Shown piece by piece: positions 44,523 to 56,390 of a stretch of DNA of 64,000 bases; the stretch's first letter is position 1; every line of letters starts with the position of its first letter. The notes beneath the pieces were generated by a model. It searched no databases and was not told the origin of the DNA. It was given only the letters and a program-made list of their open reading frames with translations. Both the position numbers and the translations under genes were made by a program. This stretch comes from Tenrec ecaudatus (lineage: Eukaryota; Chordata; Mammalia; Afrosoricida; Tenrecidae). The stretch covers positions 125,836,086 through 125,900,085 of the forward strand of contig NC_134537.1 of NCBI RefSeq assembly GCF_050624435.1, given 5' to 3'.

Positions 44523-46587
44523 AACACAACTCAGACACATCGATTCTTGTTCAGTCTTCATCATTCAGGGTTAACTTTTCACACGCACACTTTAAGGTGG
44601 CTTCTCCCTGGTTCATGGCACTGCCCTGTCTGCTCCTTCACTGCGGGTCCCCGAGGCGGTCTCCCCTGTGGGGCAGGCATGTAGCACTCCCCACAGTGCT
44701 GACTCTGGTTGCTGGTGGGACCAGCTCCTCTTGGCTTCTGATTTCCAGTTGAGCAGGCAGAGCTCGGGTGAAGGACGTGGGTAGTCGTCCAGAGCCCGTG
44801 ACGTGGTGGACTGTGCCTGGCTGGAGGCAGAAAGCCGGTTGCACACAGCTTACTTTTCATACTTTGCCACAGAGAAAACTTGCCAATTGTAGAAGTTGAA
44901 GTTTCCCAATAACACAGACGGCCTCCGCTCTAGATGGCTAATTCTGCCAGTCTGGAAAGTCATTAGACTTGATTGACATTTTGTGGTGAGGTGGGAAGCA
45001 GGGAGTGCTTGGACCATAATAGGCACATGGAGCTTTTTTCTGGGCTGTGTCTCTCGAGAGGAACATTGAAAGGGTTTCTTTTTTTTTTTTTTTTTGTGGT
45101 TCTCCCAGCCTGAGGATGAAAACTTTGTGAACCTATTTGGTTTTAATGTAGTCTTAATAGAGGAGAGGAAGATTCCCCCTGCCATAGACATGGCTTTTTA
45201 TTCTATCTTTTCCTGAATTAAGAAAAAAAATTCTAACGACAGTACATGAGGTGGCAGGAAGAAGTGAGTGTTGTGATGGCCGGAGCCTCTGAGATGATTG
45301 AAGCTAAACAAAGCAGATTGATCTAATTTCCCCTGTTAGGAAACTGGCCATTTTTTTTATTTTGGTGAGGAAAAGATTCAGTCGACAAGTGTTGGCTCTT
45401 TCCTCTTTGTGGAATTCATTAGACTGAAACACATGTAGTCAAAACACCGATTCTATAAAACGGAGAAGAAGCACTCCTGGCGATTCAGAAGTCTCCTTGT
45501 CCAACTTAAGAGCATTTTCACAATGCTCGGTGCTCTCTCATCGGGGGCCGTGCTCCTCAGGGGTCTCTGTGGCCGGACGGCTTGCCAGCTCCATCGAAAA
45601 GCCAGGCTTTGCCGCAGCATGTCACCACGACAGGACCGTGGATGCTCTCGGTGTCCCCGAGCCTGTGTGGTAGCTTCACCAAGTGCACTGGGCAGACAGG
45701 GAGACTGGCTCTTCCCAGAATCAGTTCATCACACAGGGTTGTAAAGCTGGGGAGGAAAATGCTGAAAACAACATGAAATTAATTACCTGGAGGGTTCAGC
45801 CCAGCCACGGGGCAGCCATGCTGCCAGTGTGCGCCGGTGCTTCTTAAAATTTTATATTTAAATTTAGTCTTTATTTTTCAGATTTAGCATATTGTTAAGC
45901 AGGCAGAGTTGTCATTTTAGTGATTACTTAGCCATTTACCTCCCCCCTTCGAACACTGACATTTTCCTGACTGCCACGCATGTGATGTATTTCTATGGCA
46001 TCCAAAAGGTTAGGCTTGAGAAACTAATTTATCAAGAAGTTAGGAGGCTGATCCTCCTTAAGCTGCGACTTCCTCACAATTTGTAAGCGCTTCTCCGTAA
46101 TGAAGATCAAGTTCGTTCTTTCAGCCCGTGGAGATGGAATGCCCTCTGCGTTAGTCAGGCAGTGCTGTGCACCCGAGGCCCTGCCCTGCCTTTGCATCCT
46201 GCAGAATTTCCGTTCCTCTGAGAGCTTCCCGCCATTCCGACCGGCCACCTCGCGCTTGCAGCCTGACAGCTGGACTAATTAGGGACTTTGGTACAAAATC
46301 ACTACCCAATGCAATACTTTCTTACAGAAATGAGGTAGGCGATTCTTATGTCTGAAGGGGCAAGCTCTGGTTTGGCTCTTTGGTGTTCTAGGTAAACAGG
46401 GACACCCAGTGGCTTATGCTTGTGACTCCCCCTGACCCTCCCAGAAATTCAACTTGATGAAGGCACATTTCCTTTTGAGGTACAATTTGCTTTTAAGAAG
46501 TCTTCAGAAAAGAGTATTTTGTTGTAGAATTATTTGATTTTTATCTGTATGTTAATCTGCAGGCGCAGATTCTTTTTGATGAGCTCA
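44523..46587. other. repeat-poor part of the presumed intron
   Basis: About 2 kb without a recognised transposon except a T run at 45078-45095. No DCTD exon recognised. Confidence 0.35.
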
Positions 46588-46790
46588 GGTCTCACTGCCA
46601 TTGAGCTATTCCGGCTCATAGTGACCCTCTAGGACTGAGCTGAACTGACCCCTGAGGGTTTCTGAGACTGAATCTTTTAAAAAAAAAAAAAACACCCTTT
46701 TAATTGCCCAGGGCAGTTGTTGGGTTCAAACTGCTAACCTTGTGGTTAGCAGCCTCACATGTAACCCATTGTGTACCAGAACCCCTTTTG
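46588..46790 (-). mobile_element. AfroSINE with internal A-run
   Basis: TCTCACTGCCATTGAGC tail and ATTGTGTACCAGAACCCC head. A run of about 14 A near 46677 expands the centre. Confidence 0.82.
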
Positions 46791-47025
46791 ATGAGCTAGA
46801 GATTATGATTCCCGTGTGAACAGCTGCAAAGGACTTAGAGTCCCCAAAGAGCCTAGTGTTTCGAAGCGCAAAGCTAGGAATGCTGGTAAGCTCGTCAGCA
46901 GAGCCAGTGATGCTCGTCTGCGGGGATCCGACCTACCCACAGCAAGGTGCACGTGTGCCTTGTCAAGTCAGTTCCCTGCTTGAAAGGTAGTCAAACGTAC
47001 GTGAGTTCAAGATCCCAAACCTTTG

Positions 47026-47130
47026 CCAACCAGCCCACTGCTACTCCTGAAGACCCCATAGGACAGGATAGAACTGCCCCTCCGGCTGTCTCATCTTTAG
47101 GGAAGCACCCTGCCACACTGCCCTTGCGGT
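47026..47130 (-). mobile_element. AfroSINE fragment
   Basis: CCATAGGACAGGATAGAACTGCC is the conserved centre. The tRNA-like part is mostly lost. Confidence 0.6.
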
Positions 47131-47185
47131 TGTGGAGCTCTTTGCCAGGGTGCCAGCAGGACTCCCTGAGTTCAGGATACCAAAA

Positions 47186-47380
47186 CAAACGAACGCACAG
47201 ACCCACTGCCCGCGAGTGGGCTCTGGCACGTAGTCCCCCCTAGCACGACAGGGCAGAATTGCCTCTGTGGGTTCCCAAGACAGAAGCTCTTTCCATGCGA
47301 CCTCTTCCCAGGGAGCAGCTGGTGGTTTCCAACTGCTGGCCTGGCGGCTAGCAGCCCAGCCACCTTGCTGCAAAGGACGG
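47186..47380 (-). mobile_element. AfroSINE
   Basis: CAGACCCACTGCCCGCGAGTG tail, GGTGGTTTCCAACTGCTGGC head side. Confidence 0.75.
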
Positions 47381-48310
47381 TTCCCAAATTGACGATAAGG
47401 AGCAGGCTGGTGTTTCCTATAGAACAAAGTTGGTTGGAAAATTCATGGCCCCAACCAAGTTTCAGGGGCATAGTCAACCTGTTTTAGAACCCAACTGTGT
47501 TTCGTATCGGGCACATTAATTATTTGAATACAAATGGTTATGTTAATGGTCACTGTAACCTCTCTAATTCTTTATGCTGATAAGTCTTTGGAAATGCCGA
47601 GTTACCTTCCGCTTGTTACCGTGATCACCGGAAAGAGATGAACCTCATTTCTCTCTGTCAGCTATGCTGATTTTGACGGATCATCCCTGGGTTTAATCTG
47701 AATTACTAAAGGTTTTTTTGTATTTTGAGGTGTTTTTTCTTTTGTAAATTCTGTTAATCCTGTTACAGAAGTAGAATATGCACCTGTTATTTGTTTTCAG
47801 CCTGTAGATAAATCCATGACAAATTGAATTTAAAAGAATAGAATTTCCCCCACAATCGTTTGAAGCCCCCTTGTAGGCAGTAAGACCTGTTTTTAGATAT
47901 CTTGACCCAAAAAAACAAAAACAAAAAAAAAACCCAAACAAAACCAAAACCCTTGAGGGGTGGGGTTGGCTGCTATTTACATTAAGTCTGTTTTGCAGTC
48001 CAGACGAACACGTTATTCCGTGTGGGTGCACTGTGGCCAAGATCACCCCGGTGGGTCATGCAAGGTTTGTGATGCAGCATGTCTTATGCCGTTCGTTGTT
48101 GCTTTATGGCCAGCAAGTGCTTTCCGTTGGCTTTCTGAAAGTTAAGGCAGCAGGAAAGGATTGAAACCATAAGAGGATTTGTAATCAGGTCCCTGAAATT
48201 AAGGAAATAGAACTTCAATAATAATGTGTGTTGCTTTTCATTCTTGTAGTAGAAAGAGATAGAAATTGTGCTGTTTTTAAAAATAGATGAGAATATACAT
48301 GTCTCTTAGT
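47381..48310. other. repeat-poor part of the presumed intron
   Basis: AT-rich sequence with an A-rich run near 47907-47935. No exon recognised. Confidence 0.35.
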
Positions 48311-48516
48311 TAGAGGCACCCTGGTAGCCTTGTGGGTACAAGTGGCGCTGCTAACCACAAGGACAGCAGTTTGAAACCACCAGCAGCTCTGAGGGAGCAA
48401 GAGGGCTTTCCAGTCCCGTAAAGAGTGACAATGTTGGAAACTCACAGGGCAGTTCTACCCTGCCCTATAGGGTCACTCTGAGTCGGCATTAACTGGATGG
48501 CAGTGAGTTTGTTTTG
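48311..48516 (+). mobile_element. AfroSINE, nearly full length
   Basis: GAGGCACCCTGGTAGCC head, GACAGCAGTTTGAAACCACC B-box region, tail GTCGGCATTAACTGGATGGC. Confidence 0.88.
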
Positions 48517-49265
48517 TATTTAATAAGTATATTAGCCCAAAAACTCCCAGCTCATGGCTGGATTCCCCAATAAGAAAGGTAAGCATGGGCCTACTTATGC
48601 TTATATATGAACCTGTAGTGAATAATTTCACATCAAATATGTAACAATATGTGAAAGTATTAACTATGCACAAATAGGCACAAGTCAGCCTGTGCTTATC
48701 TTGCTTATTAGGCAATCTGTCCCTGTCAGAGACAAGACACGTTTAGATGTTGTAGGAAGGTGCTGTGGAGTTGGGAGAGAAACAGATGCCAACTATATCT
48801 AGAAGCAAAGTCTTTGGTACGGTGAGAAGATAGGTGAAATTGTCCATGACAGATTAATAAGCACACAGAAGCCTGAGCTTACCTAACTAACTTACTGGCT
48901 CAAGTAAGCCCTACCTGCCCCAAATGCTGGGACCAGCAAGTCGAAGGTGAGAGTGGCCCTGGGATCTAGTGTGTTTCCATTGGCTGAGGTTGGGCCTGGT
49001 GGATCTGTCAGTACCTTTGTGAAGCAGATTCTCACGGAGGCCACCTCCCCTTCCAGAATTCTGAGGGAAGCAGACGCCCATGTCCCTGTGGGTGCTGGGG
49101 TTTTGACGATGCTCGAAGCTGAGAAGAACACGCTGTTGGTAGTGACAACACAGACAGTGCTATGTGCATGTGGATCAGTTCATAGAGCAGAACGGGCCTC
49201 ATGCCCACCCACCCCCTGCCCTCGCTCCCCCCAGTTAGTGAAATTTGTCCCACGCCTGAGATGGA
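48517..49265. other. part of the presumed intron, nothing recognised
   Basis: No exon or clear repeat. Confidence 0.35.
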
Positions 49266-49406
49266 TGCCAAGGGGCTCTGGTGGCGCCTTGGGTGAAGCA
49301 TCAAACTGCTTACCACAAGGTCAGTGGTTCAGACCCATCAGCTACTCCATGGGGGGAAGATGAGGCTGCCTGCTCCTGTCAAAACTTAGTCTCAGAAACC
49401 GTGAGC
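49266..49406 (+). mobile_element. AfroSINE, left part, split by SPIN
   Basis: CAAGGGGCTCTGGTGGCGCC head and GGTCAGTGGTTCAGACCC B-box region, ending at TCTCAGAAACCGTGAGC where the SPIN begins. It resumes at 49874. Confidence 0.87.
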
Positions 49407-49873
49407 CAGCGGTTCTCAACCTGGGGGTCGTGACCCTTTGGGGGAAGGGGTCACCAAAGACCATTGGAAAACACATGTTTCCGATAGTCTTAGGAACAGA
49501 GACACCGCTCCTCTATTGTCTCCAGCGGGTCCGCCCACATGCAGATACGTCCACATACGAGTACCTGGCGTGAAGAATGTTACCCATGCTACACCATGTT
49601 TCAAGACAAAACTTCATTTATTTGTCATTAGAAAGAAATATTTCACAATATAGAATGACATTTCTTTTGTGATGAAGTACTGTGCATTTATTATGTTCAA
49701 TTTGTAACCATGAAAATACATCCTGCATATCAGATATTTACATGATGATTCATAACAGTAGCAAAATTACAATTATGAAGTAGCAACGAAAATAATTTTA
49801 TGGTTGGGGGTCCCCACAACATGAGGAACTGTATTAAAAGGTCGTGGGGCATTAGGCAGGTTGAGAACCACTG
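49407..49873 (+). mobile_element. SPIN-type hAT element, longer non-autonomous form
   Basis: 467 bases with ends CAGCGGTTCTCAACCTGGGG and GGTTGAGAACCACTG. The interior includes GGTCCGCCCACATGCAGATA and ACACCATGTTTCAAGAC, which the short copies lack. Flanks CCGTGAGC and CCCTAAGG fall exactly on the SINE's own CCCACAGG position, so they are the two decayed copies of the 8-bp target. It carries no transposase. Confidence 0.9.
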
Positions 49874-49950
49874 CCCTAAGGAGGAGTTCATTCTATACCC
49901 TGTCCTGTAGGCTTGTTAGCAGTCAGAATCAACCTCCGTGGTATACACAG
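49874..49950 (+). mobile_element. AfroSINE, right part, after SPIN
   Basis: GTTCATTCTATACCCTGTCC, then AGTCAGAATCAACCTCCGTGG, completes the SINE begun at 49266. Confidence 0.82.
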
Positions 49951-50234
49951 GACATCTGAATGGGGGCGGGTAGTTAGCAGACACGGGGAGAAAAGGGGGT
50001 TGGATAACATTTCTCTGATAGGAATACGAGAGTGGGCTCTAGCCCTCGTTGAAGACGAGGTGACAGAGACCACATTAGAGAGGATGTGAAACCCTTTGGA
50101 CCGTCAGTCACTGACAGCATTGATTGAAGACACAGCTCTTTGCCTAGCGTTGGGACATCTCTAGTAAATGCCCAGTGTTGGTGGGAACAAAGACGTAGTG
50201 TGAGGGAGAGCACTGAGGAACTAGCATGGGGTGG

Positions 50235-50885
50235 TGGGGTTGGGAGGGGGCGGCGAGGGGTGGGTACGTTAGACCTCCTCTGACTTTAGTGCGGAAAAGA
50301 GGATCCAACTCCACACCAGCCCAACGCCAGTCACTAGACATAGCTGGACCCTCCTTTCACCCTATTCTGAAGTTGACCATTCATTCCACAGCAGTCCTCT
50401 TCTGGTTTCAGTACTCCATTGCATTGGCCACCCACAATTCACAGACAGTGCTTACGATGGTGGGGGTGTATTAGGGAAATTAACAGGTGACTGAAAATCA
50501 GGATCAGAAAACATTAAGGAAGGATACAGTCCTTTGTCTACAAGGGTCTCTCTCTCTCTCTCTCTGGTCCTCAGCAACTCAACCCCTCAGTTTCTGCCTT
50601 GTTCTGTAGGCTAGGAAGTCCCTCTCGGTTCCTCAAGATGTGGGCACGCCTCTGCTCTGTCCCATGGTTTCAGCAGGACTCTTCTGCCACGTCGGAGTCT
50701 CAGTGCAGCATGCGCCGCTGCCGCCTCTGCCACTGCAGGCAGGTGATCTCGGATAGGCTCTGCTGGTGATGCTTCTTTCTTGAGCTTGGCGGGATTCCTG
50801 TCTCGCAGTTTCGGCGATGGCGTACTTAGATCCCATTGGAATGGGAGAAGGACCAAGCCCCTCTGAGCCTTCCACACACCCTGTT
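50235..50885 (-). mobile_element. LTR-like element, second copy of the 27619 family
   Basis: Shares with 27619-28416 the blocks CACCCTATTCTGAAGTTGACC and TATTAGGGAAATTAACAGG, and ATCAGGATCAGAAAACATTAA with the same order and spacing. Limits are approximate; a CT-dinucleotide run (50549-50568) has expanded inside. Confidence 0.55.
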
Positions 50886-51329
50886 AGTTAGCACGGTCCC
50901 CTCCAGCCAGTGGATGGGAGCTGCCAGCTGTGACTAGAAGAGCCCTTCCAGGGCGTTTCCCGGCACTGCAAGCACATTCTCTCCTCTTCTCACAGCGGTG
51001 CTGGCTGTGAAGGGTAGGTGCCAGCCCTGTAGCGGAGGTGTACATTTGATCTCTGCAGCTTTCAAATGATAGATGCCATAGCAAATCAGATATATTGAGT
51101 ACGATAACAGCATGCATTTTTCAATTCTGCAATTAAAAGACTGTTCAAAATGCCATTAATTTAGAAATTAGGTGAATAAAAGGAAGCAGAATTCCTCTGC
51201 CATTTTTCCTTCTGCAAATGAATTACACCTTTTAGGAGTTCTTTCCTTAGCTGGGGTTACCTAGCGGTGGTGGGAAAGCTCTCTTGAGTCACCTTGCTTC
51301 CTTTTTAAAAATTAAAACAATTTTATGAT

Positions 51330-51530
51330 AAAACTCAAGCTCACTGCCATCGAGTCGATGCCAACTTACAGACGCCAAAGGACAAGGTAGAACTGCCCCT
51401 GTTGAGTTTCTGAGACTCTTTACAGGAGTAGAAAGCTCCATCTTTCTACCTAGGAGCAGCTGGTGGTCTTGAACTGTGGACCTTGCAGTTAGGAACCCAG
51501 TCTGTAACCACTGTGCCGCCAAGGCTCCTG
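51330..51530 (-). mobile_element. AfroSINE, nearly full length
   Basis: CTCACTGCCATCGAGTCGATG tail is close to the family consensus; head TGTGCCGCCAAGGCTCCT. Confidence 0.9.
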
Positions 51531-52435
51531 ACTGCTTCACAGTTTCCAGACTAGCTTCAGCTGTATTCACTCATTCAGCAAGGACACAGGGCTTCTCCTG
51601 TGTGTACTCACTTCCACTCAGGGCTGAGAAGGAAGGCCTGGCCATCGACTTCCTGAAGGTCACAGTCTCCTCTAAGCATGCAGGGTCGTCGTGACTTGGA
51701 ATCAACTTGACAGAAGCTGGTTTTGATTTGTTTTATTATATATATTAATGCCACTCACGCTATGCTGGTAAATCAGGTACACGTGGTCTCTGGAGGAGGC
51801 CTAATAGTGGGAGAAGACATTAATGGAGGAAACAGGTAATATCAAACATTCCTTTGTGAGGAGTTTGCTTTTGAACTCAGTTCTGAGGATTAGATGGGTC
51901 CCCCGGTAAAGGTGGGGTGGTGGTGACTGGGTGTGGGAAGGCTTGAGGAAGGCCTTCAAGTAGGAGAGAGTGCACTTGGATCAGCACGTGCAATGGAAGG
52001 AGCTTGACTTCAGCTTGGAGGTCGAGGCGTGAAGTAACAAGTGAGGGTAGAGGGCTTGGTAGAGGAAGGCGTTTGGATCTTACGGATTGCTTTGGACGGA
52101 TGAATAATGGATTGTTCAGGAACAAGGGTGGAGAAGAGGACACCCAATCTATGAGGCACTTGCAATAAGTTGGGCAAGAAGGTGTTGGGGTGGGGAGCAC
52201 TGGAGCTGAGGCGGGGTGGCTGAAGGTGGCCGAGTGCTGACAGGAAGGGGGGCGGAGGCTGGTTCCCTCTCGCAGTGTTGGCTGAACGCCTCAGTAGGTG
52301 TACACTAAGGTGAAGAAGTCCACTAGAGGAGCAACACTTGGAGGAAGACCGAGTGGGGGGGGGGAGGGTGAAGCCCTAATGTCTGAGCTCTCGGCAAAGG
52401 CCTCAAGTGAGTGAGAAGGACATCTAGAAACCAGA
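51531..52435. other. part of the presumed intron, nothing recognised
   Basis: GA-rich in places. No exon or clear repeat. Confidence 0.35.
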
Positions 52436-52622
52436 AACCAAGCCACTGCCATCTGGTTGATTCCAGCCCCTTGTGACCAAAGGACAGAGCGACCTGTCTC
52501 CGTGGGTATCCACGCTTGTACTCCTGGGCCGCTCTGATGAAAACAGGCAGCTTTGTCTCTCTCCGTCAGAGCCACTGGTGGGTTTGAACTGCCAGCCTCT
52601 GGGTTAGCAGCCAAGCTCTGAC
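52436..52622 (-). mobile_element. AfroSINE
   Basis: AGCCACTGCCATCTGGTTG tail, GGTTTGAACTGCCAGCC and GGTTAGCAGC head side. Confidence 0.8.
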
Positions 52623-52999
52623 TGTGGATGACCTCAGTGCCCTGGAGGGCGGAGGGTAATATGGGGCTCACTGAGAACCCCCTGCCTTCATAGGAGGGTG
52701 GACGAGGAGAGGCTGTGGAAAGGGTGGAGGGCATCTTGGGCCATAGGAAGAGTGGGTTATGAAGGGGGGTTATGAAGGGCAGCAGTGTCAGGTGCTGCTC
52801 AGAGGTATAAGAAGAGTAACAGGTCGACAGGGTTTGAATCGCATCAAATAAGCAACCAAAGTTACGAATAACGTGCTTCAGTGGTGTTATCACTGGCTAG
52901 GTAGCTCCTCAGCTGCGATAGTTTCTTCCTTCACACGGTCCATTCCATAAGAGGGTCAGATGGCTCTCATGTTCCTGCATTCCTGTCACAGGGCACCAA

Positions 53000-53130
53000 A
53001 ACCCAAGGCCAAGCCCGTCACCATCGAGTCCATTCTCCATAAAGTGTGACCGTCTTAGAAACCCACAGGGGCAGTCTGCCCTGCCCTACAGGGTCACTGA
53101 GTCACATCAACTCGATGGCAGTTAGTATCC
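53000..53130 (+). mobile_element. AfroSINE pieces in opposite orientation
   Basis: CCCGTCACCATCGAGTCC (minus-type tail) is fused to GAAACCCACAGGGGCAG ... ATCAACTCGATGGCAG (plus-type tail). This suggests a deletion between two SINEs. Confidence 0.65.
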
Positions 53131-54151
53131 AACCGGAACTCCTCCTAACTAAAAGACCGACCTCACTGCCGTCCAGTTAGTTGACTCTCTGGCTCCTCCT
53201 GCAAGGGACTAGAAAGTTCTAGGAATATAGGCCAGGGTCCAGAGTGGGTCTCTCATCCGAGAACGCTGATCAGCCCCACCTTCTCCAGGATCGGGCAGTT
53301 GCCTGCGGCGTGCCTGGTGGAGGAGGAATTAATGAGGCCGCATGGTGCCTGACTCCCATTGCAGTGCTCCTTGCCCAGCCCAGGTTCCCCTGACAAGCCG
53401 TGAGCAGGGGAGGGAAACTTTCAAGCTTTGTAGGTGTATGTTTGCATTACAGAATTTCCGAAGGGTGATTAGTGATCCCCCTTCTGTTGGTTGGTGGTTT
53501 TTTTGTTTTGAAGTACATTTTAGCCATCAAACATGTTTTTAGAGGAGCTGGAGGGAGGGACGCGGCAGGACTGCCCATTGATGAAATGCAGTATTTTCAC
53601 ACCCTCCTCCTCCTGACCTGATTGTGTGCCCTTAGCACATTGGGAAGCAATGTAATTAGAGTTCTGGGGGCTTTATTATCAATAATGGAAACACCACAGT
53701 CAGAAATCTCTTTAGCCCTAAGCACTACCATTGGGGCTAAGTGGCTCCCCTGGGTGTCATGAGCTGCTGCCAGCCGCCTTAGCACGAGGCAGTGAGGAAG
53801 GGGGCCGCAATGAGGACCCGAGCAGAGAGGAGAGGAAACTCACCTTCCTGCAGCCGCGCCGCCCCGGGCTGCCGGCCCTAGTTGGCAGCCTGGGCAGGCA
53901 GGTTAAGGGCGCATTAACGTTCATCAGGTAGATTGCCTGTGTTGTGTTCTTTCCACAGATGGGTGAGGAGGGAGCAGAATCAGGGGACCTTCACTCAAGT
54001 CCAGAGGCAGAGACCCAAGGAGAGATTAGCGGGGGCCTGGGCCAGTAGCAGGTGGGCGCCCCAGGAGTTGCATCTGACCGATTTTGAGTCGACCGTTCAG
54101 CCCGCTCTCCCCAAGCCCTGGGCGGATTGCCCGTGCACTGTCATTTTTCCC
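53131..54151. other. repeat-poor part of the presumed intron
   Basis: About 1 kb with no recognised transposon. The segment 53440-53720 has ATTA/CAATAATGG-type cores and could be constrained. No DCTD exon recognised. Confidence 0.3.
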
Positions 54152-54356
54152 AGGAGCCCTGGTGGCTCAGCGGGCTGCGTGCTGGACTGCCAACAGCAAG
54201 ACCAGCAGTTTGAGCCCATCGTTGCTCCTCAGGAGACAGGGGGGGTTTCTGTGCCCCTTAATGATTGCAGTCCCAGAAACCCACAGGAGCAGTTCCACTC
54301 AGCCTCAGCGGTCACCGTGTGTCGGAATCGACTCGACGGCAGTGAGTTTGGTTTAT
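54152..54356 (+). mobile_element. AfroSINE, nearly full length
   Basis: AGGAGCCCTGGTGGCTCAG head and tail GGAATCGACTCGACGGCAGTG, both near consensus. Confidence 0.9.
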
Positions 54357-54619
54357 GAGTTTGGTCATTGCCTCTCTGAGCAGAGCTGATAACAGAACAT
54401 GGCCCCACACGTCTCTGCCACTCTGCATGAGGGTGTCCCCTCCTCACATGCAGGGAGAGTCTTAAATCCTCTCTGTTGGCTCTGTAGTCTCTCTCCCAAA
54501 CGTTGCTGTAGAAAGACCAGGCTCCCCCTGGAACGACGTGCCCATCAGTGCCAAAAGCTGATGGGGGTTAGGGGCCTCTGAGTGCCCCAAATGGTGTGTG
54601 CTTGGCCGCTAACTCTATA

Positions 54620-54800
54620 ACCCCCTCAGTGGTACCACCGGAGAAAGGCCTGGCAATCTGCTACCAAAAGATTAACCCAGACACCAAACTCATTGCCATC
54701 CATTCCATTCTGACTGCACAGGTCAGGGGTGTCTGCAGCCCCTTAGTGCTTCCGAAGCTGTACGTCTCTACAGCAGCAGACTGCCACACCTGTCCCCCAC
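54620..54800. mobile_element. two fused AfroSINE fragments
   Basis: A plus-type centre (GAGAAAGGCCTGGCAATCTGC) is followed by a minus-type tail (CAAACTCATTGCCATCC). Confidence 0.55.
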
Positions 54801-54894
54801 AACCTTCACTGGGGATCCACCCCTGTGAGGGTGACAGCCAGGAAAATCCTCGGGAGCACAGATTTACTTTGTAACAGGTGGTGACATGGCATCC

Positions 54895-55330
54895 TAGGCT
54901 GGGTTCTTCAGAGATACAGTGTCAGTGTGTACGCATACAGAGAGGATTTTGTGAAGGAAACGGCTCACACAGTTGTGGAGGCGGGCAAGCTGTCATCCCC
55001 GGGCCAGATGTTACGCTGGAGGCTTTTCCTGACTCAGCTGCAGGGGCTTCTGGCTGCAGAAGCGAATGAAGCCCAGGTCTGTAGGGAAGGTAGCGGGCTG
55101 CCGACCACCCCCAGGATCAGCAGGCTGCACATCAGATGACAAGTCAGTTGCAGAATCCAGACCCAGCAAGAAGCCAGCCAGCTTTCCCACAGCACTTGCT
55201 TCTCTTGGGAGTGGCCCACACCCCCTGTGGCAATCTCATCTTGGAGCATGACATAGCCTTAACTACTGAGGATGCTGAGCCAGCCGAGGTGACCCAACAC
55301 CTTGTATGGCACCTGGGATCACCATGACTC
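54895..55330. repeat. dispersed repeat of uncertain class
   Basis: GGTTCTTCAGAGATACAG, then GGCTCACACAGTTGTGGAGGC, is a motif series I associate with an LTR-type mammalian repeat. Class and limits are uncertain. Confidence 0.4.
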
Positions 55331-55678
55331 AGATCAGCTCCTCAGCAGTGGGTCTGGTCTGGGGTCTGCAAACTGGTAGCGCCCTCAGCTGCCATCCGAA
55401 GCCTTGATCTACTTCTGAAAAATCAGCTATTAAAACTGAATTGTTTGTACTTGGGCACATGCTGTGGATGAGTTGGGGTATGGTCCATTGAGGCAGAGGT
55501 GCTGCCCCCCCCACCCCCCTGCTCTGGGTGTCCCTGTCCTTGGCTCCCCCGCGTCTTCGTGGCAGGAAGGACCAGCTTGAGGTGAGGAGTTTATTGTTCC
55601 CACAGAGTTGCCTAAACAGAGTCTTTTTAGAGGCAGGGGCTTGAGCAAGGCCTTGCCACTGTGTAGGCAACCCCCAGC
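55331..55678. other. part of the presumed intron, nothing recognised
   Basis: No exon or clear repeat. Confidence 0.3.
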
Positions 55679-55686
55679 GTTTAGAC

Positions 55687-55879
55687 CAGCGGTTCTCAAC
55701 CCGTGCGTCGTGACCCCTTTGGGGGTCGAACGGCTCTTTCACAGGGGTCGTCCAATTTATAACAGTAGCAAAATGACAGTGATGAAGTAGCAACGAAAAT
55801 AATTGTATAGTTGGGGAGTCACCCCAATAGGAGGAACTGTATGAAAGGGTCACAGCATTAGGAGGGTTGAAACCACTGG
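55687..55879 (+). mobile_element. SPIN-type hAT element with perfect 8-bp duplication
   Basis: 193 bases with ends CAGCGGTTCTCAACCCGTGC and GTTGAAACCACTG. GTTTAGAC at 55679-55686 and again at 55880-55887 is an exact target-site duplication fitting the nTnnnnAn hAT preference. Non-autonomous. Confidence 0.93.
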
Positions 55880-56026
55880 TTTAGACAAACCCTGTTCTTT
55901 CACAAAGCCATTTGTAATGCGAATGCATTTTTCTATGGAAACTATTGCCTGCACACGCTCCTTCCCATCTAGCCCACCTTGAACCCCTCATATCCAGAGT
56001 GCGCCTTTACTCTATGCTTCTCCAAG

Positions 56027-56232
56027 GGAGCCCTGGTGGTGTAGTGGTTACACACTGGGCCACTGATAGACAAGACTGCAGTTCAAAACCACTCGCTGTT
56101 CCCTGGGTGAAAGACAAGGCTTTCTGGTCCCATAAAGAGTGATGGTCTCAGAAACTCACAGGGGCAGTTCTACCCTGTCCAATAGGGGCGCTAGGAGTTG
56201 AAATCAACTTGATGGCAATGAATTCAGTTTTG
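56027..56232 (+). mobile_element. AfroSINE, nearly full length
   Basis: GGAGCCCTGGTGGTGTAGTGG head with a good A-box region; tail AATCAACTTGATGGCAATG. Confidence 0.9.
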
Positions 56233-56261
56233 GTTTTTGTATTTTCTATAGTGTTTTTACA

Positions 56262-56390
56262 GGCCTTGGTGGTGTTGTGGGTTAAGCATCGGACTGCAAC
56301 TTCAGGGCCTGTGGGTGAGACCGCCAGGTGCTCCATGGGAGAAAGGCGAGGCTGGCCGCTCCTGGGGAGACTTTCAGTCTGGACACCCTG
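56262..56390 (+). mobile_element. AfroSINE, 5' part
   Basis: GGCCTTGGTGGTGTTGTGGG head, GCTCCATGGGAGAAAGGCG centre; 3' half missing. Confidence 0.7.

Noticed and set aside
52291-52893. 200-codon minus-strand open frame
   Set aside because: It crosses an AfroSINE; the remainder shows no recognisable motif.
53750-53790. GTGTCATGAGCTGCTG as a possible start of DCTD exon 4 (VCHxEL)
   Set aside because: The Ala codon of HAE is missing, the following residues do not match and there is no suitable acceptor or downstream frame.
55329-55853. 174-codon minus-strand open frame
   Set aside because: Its first part is antisense SPIN sequence (LLHHCHFATV arises from the SPIN end); no domain in the rest.
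56027-56232. tRNA-like head with A and B box
   Set aside because: It is the tRNA-derived part of an AfroSINE, repeated many times in the window, not a tRNA gene.
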